Source: Acidobacteriota bacterium
GTDB taxonomy: Bacteria > Acidobacteriota > Vicinamibacteria > Vicinamibacterales > JAKQTR01
NCBI GenBank assembly: GCA_026393755.1
Contig: JAPKZO010000017.1
Span: 170,622 to 208,105 of the forward strand
Length of the DNA stretch: 37,484 nt
Direction: 5' to 3'
Made by a program: the position numbers and the translations under genes. Under the pieces are notes generated by a model. That model was not told the DNA's origin, did no database searches, and saw nothing but the letters and a program-made list of their open reading frames with translations. Within the stretch, counting starts at the first letter, position 1. Each line of letters starts with the position of its first letter. This document shows positions 18,143-26,042 of the stretch, one piece after another.

Positions 18143-21022
18143 ATGTTTCACAGGAGAATGGCCGTCTTGTTTGCGCTGCTGATGGCGCTGACGATGGCGG
18201 CCCCGGCCGTTCACACCCAGGGCAAGATCACACCGCCCCAGTTCACGACGGGCGGTAAGCAGTACACCGCCGGCGATGATTACTTCCTGGCGAACTACTC
18301 CCAGCTGCGCGAGTACTTCGGCAAGCTGGCCCAGGAGTCGGATCGCTTCAAGGTGGTCGAGATTGGCAAGACCGCCGAGGGCAAGCCGATGATCATGGCG
18401 ATCATCACCTCGCCGGAAAATCACAAGAAGCTGGCGCGCTACAAGGAAATTTCCCAGAAGCTCGCGCGCGCCGAAGGCCTCACCGACGACGAGGCGCACA
18501 AGCTCGCGGCCGAGGGCAAGGCGGTGGTGTGGCTCGATGGGGGCCTGCACGCCACCGAGTGCATCAACGCGCAGGGTCTGTTCACGTTCGCCCATCAGAT
18601 GACGAGCCAGAACGACCCCGAGACGCTGCGGTTTCTCAATGACGTGATCACGCTGCTCGTACCGGTCAATCCCGACGGCATGGACCTGGTGTCGAACTGG
18701 TACATGCGGGAACCCGACGAGAAGCGGCGGTCGACCGGACAGCTGCCGGTGCTCTACCAGAAGTACGCCGGCCACGACAACAACCGCGACTCGTACGCGA
18801 ACAACCTCTCCGAGACCGAAGCGATCAACCGCCAGCTCTACATCGAGTGGATCCCGCAGATCATGTACAACCAGCACCAGACCGGTCCGGCCGGCGCGGT
18901 GCTCTTTGTGCCGCCGTTCCGCGATCCGTTCAACTACAACGAGGACCCGCTGGTGCCGATGGGGATCGACCTGGTGGCTGCCTCCATCCACAACCGGTTC
19001 GTCACCGAGGGCAAGGCGGGCGCCGCCATGCGGTCCGAGGCGTCCTACTCCACGTGGTACAACGGCGGCGAACGGACGACGACCGGTTTCCACAACATGA
19101 TCGGAATCCTCACCGAGATCAGCGGCAACCCGACGCCCGCCCCGCTCGGTCTGGTGCTGGACAAACAGTTGCCGCACCAGGACCTGCCGATGCCCATTCC
19201 TCCGCAGGAAGTGTGGCACCAGCGCCAGGCGATCGACTACATCATGTCGGCCAACCGGGCGATCCTGGATATCGCGTCGAAGCATCGGGAAGACTTCCTG
19301 TTCCGCATCTATAAGGCGGGCCGGAACTCGATCGATCGCGGCAGCCGCGACAATTGGACCATCCAGCCCGACTGGATCGACGAGGCTAAGGCCCAGCTGG
19401 CGAAGGATACCGAGGCGGCATCTGGCGGGCGCGGCGCGGCTGGGGCCGGGCGCGGAGGCGGTGGCGGGCGCGGAGGCGCCGATCCGAAGTACTACAAAGC
19501 GATGCTGACTCCCGAGCGGCGTGATCCACGCGGATACATCCTCCCGTCCGATCAAGCCGACTTCAATACAACGACGCGGTTCGTCAACGCCCTCATCAAG
19601 GATGGCGTCGTCGTTCACCGCGCGACCGCGGCGTTCACCGTCGGCGGCAAGTCGTATCCGGCAGGGTCATATGTGATCAAGGCCGCACAGGCGTTCCGCC
19701 CGCACCTGCGCGACATGCTCGAACCGCAGGATCACCCGAACGACTTCCAGTATCCCGGTGGCCCGCCGCGGCCGCCCTACGACATCACCGGCTACACGCT
19801 CGCCTTCCAGATGGGCGTGCAGTTCGACCGGATTCTCGAGGCGTTTGATGGTCCGTTCGAGGCGCTCCCGCTTGCGCCGATCAAGCTCGGCGGCGGCAAA
19901 GTGACGGCGGGCAAGGGCTCGGCGGTCGGGTACCTGCTGAGCCACCGCCTCACCGACGGGTTCACGGCGACCTCGAAGCTGCTGGCGGCGAAGGAAGACG
20001 TGTACTGGCTGAAGTCGGCGTTCACGACAGCGGGTAAGACGTACGAGGTCGGCGCGATCTACGTGCCGGCGAAACCAACGACCAAGGCCCTCGTCGAGAA
20101 GCTCGCGACCGACCTCGGGGTGACCTTCGACGCGACCACCACGAAGCCGACAGGTGAGGCGTTGAAACTGAATCCGGTTCGGATCGGATTGGTGGACCAG
20201 TACGGCGGCTCGATGCCATCCGGATGGATCCGCTGGATCTTCGAACAGGCGTATCCGACCAGTTTCGAACTGGTCTTCCCGCCGGCGCTCGATGCCGGCA
20301 ATCTGGCGCAGAAGTACGACGTGCTGATCTTCCCGGGCGGCGCGATTCCTGGTGCGCCTGGCGAAGCGGGTGGCGGCGGACGGGGCGGCGGCGCTGGCGG
20401 CGACATGCCGGCGGCTGGCGGACGCGGCGGTGCCGCGCAGTCGACAGTCCCTGCGGAATTCCAGGGGCGCCAGGGCCGGATCACCGCCGCGACAACGATC
20501 CCGATTCTCAAGAAGTTCGTTGAGGATGGCGGCACGATCATTACCATCGGGACTTCGACGAGCCTGGCCGCTCACTTCGGACTTCCGGTCAGCAATGGTC
20601 TCGTCGAAATGGTGGGCGGCGTCGAACGCCGGCTGCCCAACGACAAGTTCTACGTGCCGGGCTCGCTGCTGACGGCGAGCGTTGACACGACCGACCCGCT
20701 CGCTTACGGCTTTGGCGATCAGGTTGCGGTGATGTGGGAGAACGATCCGGCGCTCAAGTTGGGGCCGGATGCGGCGCTCAAGGGCGTGAAGACGGTGGCG
20801 TGGTTCGCGACCGACAAGCCGCTCAAGAGCGGGTGGGCGTGGGGGCAGCAGTACCTGAATGGCCTCACGGTCGCCGCGGAAGCCACCATCGGCAAGGGCA
20901 AGTTGATCTTGCTGGCGCCGGAAGTGACGTTCCGTGCGCAGCCGCACGCCACGTTCAAGCTCCTGTTCAACGGGATTTACTACGGAAGCGCGAAGCCGGT
21001 CAGCCTCGGCGCGGCGAAGTAG
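18143..21022 (+). CDS. Exported M14-family zinc carboxypeptidase-like protein with C-terminal GATase-like domain
   Basis: A 959-residue exported metallopeptidase. The signal peptide covers about the first 26 residues. The M14 domain has the zinc motif HATE (H136, E139), substrate-binding NNRD (213-216) and the third zinc ligand H245 in YNQHQ. A long C-terminal part ends in a region from about 680 (VRIGLVDQYGGSMPSGWIRW...YDVLIFPGGA) that resembles class I glutamine-amidotransferase-like/ThuA folds, a common companion in this acidobacterial M14 type. Two Gly/Arg-rich inserts sit at about 426-446 and 742-766. The start ATG at 18143 follows AGAGAGGA; the frame is open further upstream to 18041, but this lacks a signal peptide at its N-terminus. 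A strong terminator follows. It probably degrades peptides outside the cytoplasm. Confidence 0.87.
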   Translation: MFHRRMAVLFALLMALTMAAPAVHTQGKITPPQFTTGGKQYTAGDDYFLANYSQLREYFGKLAQESDRFKVVEIGKTAEGKPMIMAIITSPENHKKLARYKEISQKLARAEGLTDDEAHKLAAEGKAVVWLDGGLHATECINAQGLFTFAHQMTSQNDPETLRFLNDVITLLVPVNPDGMDLVSNWYMREPDEKRRSTGQLPVLYQKYAGHDNNRDSYANNLSETEAINRQLYIEWIPQIMYNQHQTGPAGAVLFVPPFRDPFNYNEDPLVPMGIDLVAASIHNRFVTEGKAGAAMRSEASYSTWYNGGERTTTGFHNMIGILTEISGNPTPAPLGLVLDKQLPHQDLPMPIPPQEVWHQRQAIDYIMSANRAILDIASKHREDFLFRIYKAGRNSIDRGSRDNWTIQPDWIDEAKAQLAKDTEAASGGRGAAGAGRGGGGGRGGADPKYYKAMLTPERRDPRGYILPSDQADFNTTTRFVNALIKDGVVVHRATAAFTVGGKSYPAGSYVIKAAQAFRPHLRDMLEPQDHPNDFQYPGGPPRPPYDITGYTLAFQMGVQFDRILEAFDGPFEALPLAPIKLGGGKVTAGKGSAVGYLLSHRLTDGFTATSKLLAAKEDVYWLKSAFTTAGKTYEVGAIYVPAKPTTKALVEKLATDLGVTFDATTTKPTGEALKLNPVRIGLVDQYGGSMPSGWIRWIFEQAYPTSFELVFPPALDAGNLAQKYDVLIFPGGAIPGAPGEAGGGGRGGGAGGDMPAAGGRGGAAQSTVPAEFQGRQGRITAATTIPILKKFVEDGGTIITIGTSTSLAAHFGLPVSNGLVEMVGGVERRLPNDKFYVPGSLLTASVDTTDPLAYGFGDQVAVMWENDPALKLGPDAALKGVKTVAWFATDKPLKSGWAWGQQYLNGLTVAAEATIGKGKLILLAPEVTFRAQPHATFKLLFNGIYYGSAKPVSLGAAK

Positions 21023-21056
21023 CGCAACGGGTCCGCGCAACTGATTGAGATAGACG

Positions 21057-21100
21057 AACCGGGGTCGGGATGAATGTCCCGGCCCCGGTTCTTTCGTGTT
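21057..21100 (+). terminator. Rho-independent-type terminator after the M14 peptidase gene
   Basis: Arms AACCGGGGTCGGGA (21057-21070) and TCCCGGCCCCGGTT (21077-21090) form a 14-bp stem with one G-U pair and a 6-base loop, followed by the T-rich CTTTCGTGTT. It lies 35 bp after the stop at 21022. Confidence 0.8.
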
Positions 21101-21101
21101 C

Positions 21102-21121
21102 GGGCGCGGCATGCCGCGCCC
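21102..21121. repeat. Palindromic dispersed repeat, GGGCGCGGCATGCCGCGCCC variant
   Basis: A perfect 20-bp palindrome with CCTAC flank remnants on the right. It differs from the 13071 copy by a compensating pair of changes that keep the palindrome, which suggests that pairing or symmetry is conserved. It lies between two convergent genes. Confidence 0.75.
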
Positions 21122-21156
21122 CTACGCGTAGCCCCCGAGCCCCGAATCCCGTCTAC

Positions 21157-22383
21157 CTACTTCCTCACGTATTTCGTATCCACATATTCGTCAACCAGAG
21201 TCCTGAACGCCGCAGACAGCTCGTCGTAGGTGCCGCGCAACGTCGTGGCGTGTTCCCCATCGATGAACACGGGGCAGGCCGGCGCCTCGCCGGTTCCGGG
21301 GAGGCTGATCCCGATGTTGGCGGCCCTGGATTCTCCCGGACCGTTGACGACGCAGCCCATCACGGCGAGCGTCATGTGCTCGACGCCCTCGTGGCGCGCC
21401 TTCCACACCGGCATCATCTCGTGCACGTAGTCCTGAATCTGTTCGGCCAGCTGCTGAAACGTCGTACTTGTGGTTCGACCGCATCCCGGGCACGCCGTCA
21501 GGCTCGGCGCGAAGGCGCGCAGCCCCAGCGCCTGCAACAATTCACACGACGCGTACACCTCGTCGCGGCGGTCACCGCCAGGGCGCGGCGTGAGCGAGAT
21601 CCGGATGGTGTCGCCAATGCCGTCGTGGAGCAGCACCCCCATCGCCGACGCCGACCATGTCAGGCCCTTGATGCCCATTCCCGCTTCGGTCAGACCCAGG
21701 TGCAGCGGCTGGCTGGTGCGCCGGGCGAGCTCCCGGTAGACGTCGATCAGATCGCGCGGTTTCGACACCTTGCACGAGATGATGATCTGATCGGGTCGCA
21801 CTCCGTTTTCGATGGCCAGCGCAGTCGATTCGAGCGCGGACACGACCAGGCACTCGTTGATAATCTCGCCGGAGGTCAGGCCGAGAGTGTGCTCGGTGTT
21901 CTCCTGCATCTTGCGCGTGACGAGCTCCTGATTGAGTGAGCCGCCGTTGACGCCTATGCGGATGGGCTTGTCGTGGTCAACCGCCACTTTGCAGATCGTC
22001 GCGAACTGCTCGTCGCGACGACGACCGGTGCCGACGTTGCCCGGGTTGACGCGGTACTTGTCGAGCGCCGCGGCGCACGCCGGAAACTTCGTCAGCAGAA
22101 TGTGGCCGTTGTAGTGAAAATCGCCAATCAGGGGGGCCAGGCAACCAGCCTGCGCCAACCGCGCCTTGATCGACGGCACAGCCTCCGCCGCCTCGGGCAG
22201 ATTCACCGTCACACGCAGCATCTCGGAGCCAGCCTGCCAAAGTTCGAGGCACTGGCTCACGGTGGCGGACACATCGGCCGTGTCCGTGTTGCACATGGAC
22301 TGGACGACGATGGGGGCGCCTCCGCCGACCTGGATGTGGCCTATGTGAACGCCGATGGTGTTGTGACGCTGCACGGGCGACAT
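21157..22383 (-). CDS. ispG: (E)-4-hydroxy-3-methylbut-2-enyl-diphosphate synthase (flavodoxin)
   Basis: Converts MEcPP to HMBPP in the non-mevalonate (MEP) isoprenoid pathway, using a [4Fe-4S] cluster. The 408-residue protein has the N-terminal barrel ('VQSMCNTDTADV', 'LIGDFHYNGH', 'YRVNPGNVG', 'IRIGVNGGSL') and the C-terminal cluster domain with C298 and C301 in CPGCGR, C344 in MGCVVNGPGE and the conserved glutamate E351. Length is that of the short bacterial form without an insert domain. The start at ATG 22383 is preferred, with AAGGA about 10 bases upstream; GTG at 22401 would add six residues. Divergent from the quinone reductase gene across about 97 bp that must hold both promoters. 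All key residues are seen, so the call is firm. Confidence 0.96.
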   Translation of the reverse strand: MSPVQRHNTIGVHIGHIQVGGGAPIVVQSMCNTDTADVSATVSQCLELWQAGSEMLRVTVNLPEAAEAVPSIKARLAQAGCLAPLIGDFHYNGHILLTKFPACAAALDKYRVNPGNVGTGRRRDEQFATICKVAVDHDKPIRIGVNGGSLNQELVTRKMQENTEHTLGLTSGEIINECLVVSALESTALAIENGVRPDQIIISCKVSKPRDLIDVYRELARRTSQPLHLGLTEAGMGIKGLTWSASAMGVLLHDGIGDTIRISLTPRPGGDRRDEVYASCELLQALGLRAFAPSLTACPGCGRTTSTTFQQLAEQIQDYVHEMMPVWKARHEGVEHMTLAVMGCVVNGPGESRAANIGISLPGTGEAPACPVFIDGEHATTLRGTYDELSAAFRTLVDEYVDTKYVRK

Positions 22384-22480
22384 GGTGACGCTATCCTTCA
22401 CGAATCACGTGTGATGATGCGATCATACCATTCCACTGGCGACCGATCGGGCGGGCCGATCCTAGGATGGGAGAACAGCG

Positions 22481-23455
22481 ATGAAGGCGATTTGCGTGCG
22501 TGAGACGGGCGGGCCTGAAGTGCTCACACTCGAAGAGGTTCCGGATCCCCAAACTGGAGCTGGAGAAGTGCTCGTACGGGTCCATGCCGCGGGCGTTAAT
22601 CCCGTCGATACGTACATCCGATCAGGCTCTCAGGGCCGCAGGCCGACGCTTCCCTATACGCCGGGAACCGACGGCGCCGGCGTGATAGAGGCAGTGGGCC
22701 CTGGTGTCGACCGCCGGGCGTGCGGCGAACGCGTGTACTTCAGCGGAACGGCTTGCGGCGGGTACAGCGGCGCATACGCAGAGCGGGCGGTGTGTCTGGC
22801 GCACCAGGTTCATCCGCTCGCCGCTTCACTCTCGTTCGCTCAGGGCGCCGCCATCGGCGTCCCGTACGCCACGGCGCATCGGGCCCTGTTCTCCCGCGCG
22901 CAATCGCGTGCCGGCGAAACAGTGCTCGTGCACGGCGGGAGCGGCGCTGTCGGCATCGCCGCCATCCAGTTGGCGCGCGCGCATGGCATGAGGGTGTTCG
23001 CAACAGCGGGCACGGCCCGTGGCCTCGGTCTGGCGAGTGCACAGGGTGCGACACAGGTATTCGATCACACGTCGCCCTCGTACCTCGCTGAGATCCTCGC
23101 GGCCACGCGCAACCAGGGCGTGGACGTCATCATCGAGATGCTGGCCAACATCAATCTGGACAACGACCTGGGCCTGCTCGCGCTCAAGGGGCGCGTGGTC
23201 GTGGTCGGCAACCGCGGCCGTGTCGAGATCGATGCGCGGCAGACGATGGTGAAGGACGGGGCGGTGCTGGGAATGACCCTCGGCAACGTGTCGGCATCGG
23301 AGATGGCACAGATCCACGAGGAGCTTGCCGCCGGACTTGGCGACGGCACGCTGACGCCCGTCGTCGGGCGGGAGTTCCGGCTGGAGCAGGCGTCAGACGC
23401 CCACCGGGCCGTGATGGAGCCCGGCGCATTCGGCAAGATTGTGCTCATCTCGTAG
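22481..23455 (+). CDS. Zeta-crystallin-like NAD(P)H:quinone oxidoreductase (MDR family)
   Basis: Zinc-independent medium-chain reductase that reduces quinones or other alpha,beta-unsaturated carbonyls with NADPH. 324 residues: N-terminal GroES-like domain (GAGEVLVRVHAAGVNPVDTYIR at 26-47, PYTPGTDGAGVI at 58-69) and a Rossmann nucleotide-binding domain with HGGSGAVG at 151-158. It lacks the structural and catalytic zinc ligands of alcohol dehydrogenases, matching zeta-crystallin/QOR. Good ribosome site (GGGAGA, 6 bases before ATG). It lies 50 bp upstream of the threonine-synthase-like gene in the same direction and could start that transcript, although its role does not fit the purine cluster clearly. 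The substrate is not determinable. Confidence 0.9.
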   Translation: MKAICVRETGGPEVLTLEEVPDPQTGAGEVLVRVHAAGVNPVDTYIRSGSQGRRPTLPYTPGTDGAGVIEAVGPGVDRRACGERVYFSGTACGGYSGAYAERAVCLAHQVHPLAASLSFAQGAAIGVPYATAHRALFSRAQSRAGETVLVHGGSGAVGIAAIQLARAHGMRVFATAGTARGLGLASAQGATQVFDHTSPSYLAEILAATRNQGVDVIIEMLANINLDNDLGLLALKGRVVVVGNRGRVEIDARQTMVKDGAVLGMTLGNVSASEMAQIHEELAAGLGDGTLTPVVGREFRLEQASDAHRAVMEPGAFGKIVLIS

Positions 23456-23505
23456 ACGCACCGATTTGACCCGCGCCGCACGCGGGCGCTACTGTTTCGC
23501 AAGAG

Positions 23506-24744
23506 ATGATCACTGAACTGGTCTGCATCGTCTGCGGCCGATCCTACCCTCCGGGCGACATCCAGACCTGTGGCGTCTGCGGCCCACAGGGCATCCTGGA
23601 TGTCCGGCACGACTACGACGCGATCAAACCAATCCTCACACTCGACGCCCTCAGCCGGCGTCCGTCCGATCATTGGCGGTACCGGGAACTGCTTCCCGTC
23701 GATCCCGCCGCGACGCTGCCGCCGCTTCGTGTGGGCTGGACACCGATCTACGACGCGCCGCGCCTCGCCGACGCGGTCGGCGTTCGCCGTTTGTTTCTGA
23801 AAGACGATGGGCGGAACCCGACCGGCTCGTTCAAGGACCGCGCCAGTTCCGTGGGCGTCCTGAAGGCCCGCGAGTTCGGCTACGACACCATCGCGTGCGC
23901 GTCGACCGGGAACGCGGCGTCTTCGCTGGCCGGCCTGGCGGCGTCGATTGGCATGCGCAGTGTGATCTTCGTGCCGCAACGAGCGCCGGAACCGAAGATC
24001 GCGCAGTTGCTAATCTTCGGGGCTACGGTCTTCCGGGTGGCCGGCAGCTACGAACAGGCTTTCGAGTTGTGTCGGGAGGCCTGCGGCAGCTTCGGTTGGT
24101 ACAACCGCAACAGCGGCACGAATCCGTATCTGGTCGAAGGGAAGAAGACCGCGGGTCTGGAGATCGCGGAACAGTTCGCGGCGGGCGGACCGCTCGGCGG
24201 CGAACTGCCCGATTGGGTGGTCGTGTCGGTGGGAGACGGCTGCACGATTGGCGGGATTGGCAAGGGTCTGCACGAGTTCAAGCGGCTGGGCCTGGTCCGA
24301 ACGCTTCCCCGCCTGCTGGGCGTACAGGCCGATGGCGCCTCTCCTATCGTCAAGGCGTTCGAGGCGAAGGCCGATCTCGTTCCGTCTGAGGCGGACACCG
24401 TCGCCGATAGCATTGCCGTCGGCACGCCCCGGAACTGGCGGCGGGCGCTCGCGTGGGTTCGCGCGTCGCGTGGCGTGATGATCGCTGTTCCGGATCAGGA
24501 GATTCTCGAGGCCATGCGCCTCACAGCACGTCTCGGCGGCATCTTCGGCGAACCGGCCGGCGTCGCCGGCATCGCGGGCCTGCGGCGGGCGGTCGCCCAG
24601 GGTCTTGTCCCGGCCGATTCCAGCGTGGTCGCCGTTATCACCGGCAACGGCTTGAAGGACATCCGATCCGCCAGCGAGGCTGCGGGGCGCCCGCATGACG
24701 TCCAGCCCGATCTCCGCGAGGTCGAAGCCGCGCTTCGGAACTGA
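23506..24744 (+). CDS. Threonine-synthase-like PLP-dependent enzyme
   Basis: Fold-type II PLP enzyme of 412 residues. A Zn-ribbon-like N-terminus (C7, C10, C22, C25) precedes a PLP domain with the Schiff-base lysine K110 in GSFKDR, the phosphate/substrate loop STGNAASS from about 134, and GNGLKD near residue 384. Standard family annotation would be threonine synthase (O-phosphohomoserine to threonine). The next gene begins 5 bp downstream and encodes SsnA. The following genes form a ygeW/ygeY/xdhD purine-catabolic set in which the PLP enzyme YgeX (2,3-diaminopropionate ammonia-lyase) is expected but not seen. So either it is a true ThrC carried along, or a paralogue that acts in the pathway. 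The fold and lysine are certain; the substrate is open. Confidence 0.85.
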   Translation: MITELVCIVCGRSYPPGDIQTCGVCGPQGILDVRHDYDAIKPILTLDALSRRPSDHWRYRELLPVDPAATLPPLRVGWTPIYDAPRLADAVGVRRLFLKDDGRNPTGSFKDRASSVGVLKAREFGYDTIACASTGNAASSLAGLAASIGMRSVIFVPQRAPEPKIAQLLIFGATVFRVAGSYEQAFELCREACGSFGWYNRNSGTNPYLVEGKKTAGLEIAEQFAAGGPLGGELPDWVVVSVGDGCTIGGIGKGLHEFKRLGLVRTLPRLLGVQADGASPIVKAFEAKADLVPSEADTVADSIAVGTPRNWRRALAWVRASRGVMIAVPDQEILEAMRLTARLGGIFGEPAGVAGIAGLRRAVAQGLVPADSSVVAVITGNGLKDIRSASEAAGRPHDVQPDLREVEAALRN

Positions 24745-24749
24745 TCGTC

Positions 24750-26042
24750 ATGCTGCTCAAAGGCGCCTCGATTGCGACCATTCATCCGCCCTGCGTGGAT
24801 CGAGCCGATCTGCGCGTCGACGGCGACTCGATCGTCGATCGCGGAACGGCGCTGCGTCCGCACAGGGGTGAGACGGTCGAGGACTGTACGGGCTTGCTGA
24901 TCATGCCAGGTCAAGTGTGCGCGCACACGCACATGTACTCGACACTGTCGCGCGGCATGCCGGCACCACCGACCCCACCCAGGAACTTCCCGGAGATTCT
25001 CCGCAAGATCTGGTGGAAACTCGACGAGGCGCTCGATGAGGAGTCGATCCACTACAGCGCGCTCGTGGGCGCGATTGAGGCCGTGCAATGCGGCACGACG
25101 ACGATCGTCGATCATCATGCGTCGCCGAACGCGATCGCCGGATCGCTCGACATCATCCGTGACGCCTTCGCGGCCGTCGGCATTCGAGGCGTGTTGTGCT
25201 ACGAGGTGAGTGACCGCGGCGGCAGCCAGCGACGCGATGCCGGGCTGGCCGAAAACGATCGGTTTCTGTCGGCCACCCGCCTCGACCCTCTGGTGCGCGG
25301 TCTGGTCGGGGCGCACGCGTCGTTCACGCTCTCGGATCGCAGCCTGGCTGCACTTGGTGATCTGGTCCGCTACCATCAGAGCGGGATCCACATCCACGTC
25401 GCCGAGGCGCCGGAAGACGTGGCGTTGACGGCCAAACGGCACGAGTGCGGCGTCATTGAGCGACTCGAGCGGCATGGAGTGCTCAGCCAGTGTTCGGTCC
25501 TTGCGCACGGCGTCCATCTGACGCCGCGTGAACTCGCGCAGATCGCTGACGCCGGAGCGTGGCTCGTACACAATCCCCGTTCGAACATGAACAACGGGGT
25601 CGGGCACGCGCCGGTGGAGCGCTTCGGCGATTTCGCCGCGCTTGGAACGGATGGCTGGCGCGCCGACATGTTCGAGGAGGCACGGGCCGCGCACTTCGGC
25701 CTGCGCGATCGTCTCGGGCCGGCGGCCCCAGATCTTGCGCCCCGTCTGCTCGACGGTTCGCAGCGGCTGGCGGCATTGTTGTTCGGGATGCCGTTCGGCA
25801 CGCTCGAGCCGGGTGCGGTCGCCGATTTTGTCGTCCACCAGTACGACCCGCCCACCCCCCTCTCCCGATCCAATGTCGCCTGGCACGCATTGACGGGTCT
25901 GCATCCCGGAACCGTCAGGCACGTGATGGCGGCCGGGCGCTGGATTTGCCGCGATGGATCTGTAACGACCGTCGATGTTCCCCGCGTGCAGCGGCTGGCG
26001 GCGCGCGCCGCTGCCCGGTTGTGGAAGCGCATGGCTCGATGA
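24750..26042 (+). CDS. ssnA: SsnA-type aminohydrolase (amidohydrolase superfamily)
   Basis: Predicted metal-dependent aminohydrolase of the purine/uric-acid catabolic cluster. The 430-residue protein matches E. coli SsnA along its length as I recall it: 'IMPGQVCAHTHMYSTLSRGM' with metal-binding H59 and H61, 'IWWKLDEALDEESIHYSALV', 'VDHHASPNAIAGSLDIIRDAF', 'HIHVAEAPEDV', 'AHGVHLTPREL', 'LVHNPRSNMNNGVGHAP' and 'LGTDGWRADMFEEA', whose aspartate is the last metal ligand. The cytosolic enzyme would deaminate or hydrolyse a ring intermediate. Its stop overlaps the start of the molybdenum hydroxylase gene (ATGA), implying coupled translation and joint function. No selenocysteine codon is visible. 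Family assignment is firm; its exact reaction is not settled here. Confidence 0.93.
   Translation: MLLKGASIATIHPPCVDRADLRVDGDSIVDRGTALRPHRGETVEDCTGLLIMPGQVCAHTHMYSTLSRGMPAPPTPPRNFPEILRKIWWKLDEALDEESIHYSALVGAIEAVQCGTTTIVDHHASPNAIAGSLDIIRDAFAAVGIRGVLCYEVSDRGGSQRRDAGLAENDRFLSATRLDPLVRGLVGAHASFTLSDRSLAALGDLVRYHQSGIHIHVAEAPEDVALTAKRHECGVIERLERHGVLSQCSVLAHGVHLTPRELAQIADAGAWLVHNPRSNMNNGVGHAPVERFGDFAALGTDGWRADMFEEARAAHFGLRDRLGPAAPDLAPRLLDGSQRLAALLFGMPFGTLEPGAVADFVVHQYDPPTPLSRSNVAWHALTGLHPGTVRHVMAAGRWICRDGSVTTVDVPRVQRLAARAAARLWKRMAR

Noticed and set aside
25559-26038. Possible 160-codon N-terminal extension of the XdhD-like protein
   Set aside because: The frame is open but lies wholly inside ssnA, is Arg-rich without family match, and the [2Fe-2S] domain begins just after the ATG at 26039.
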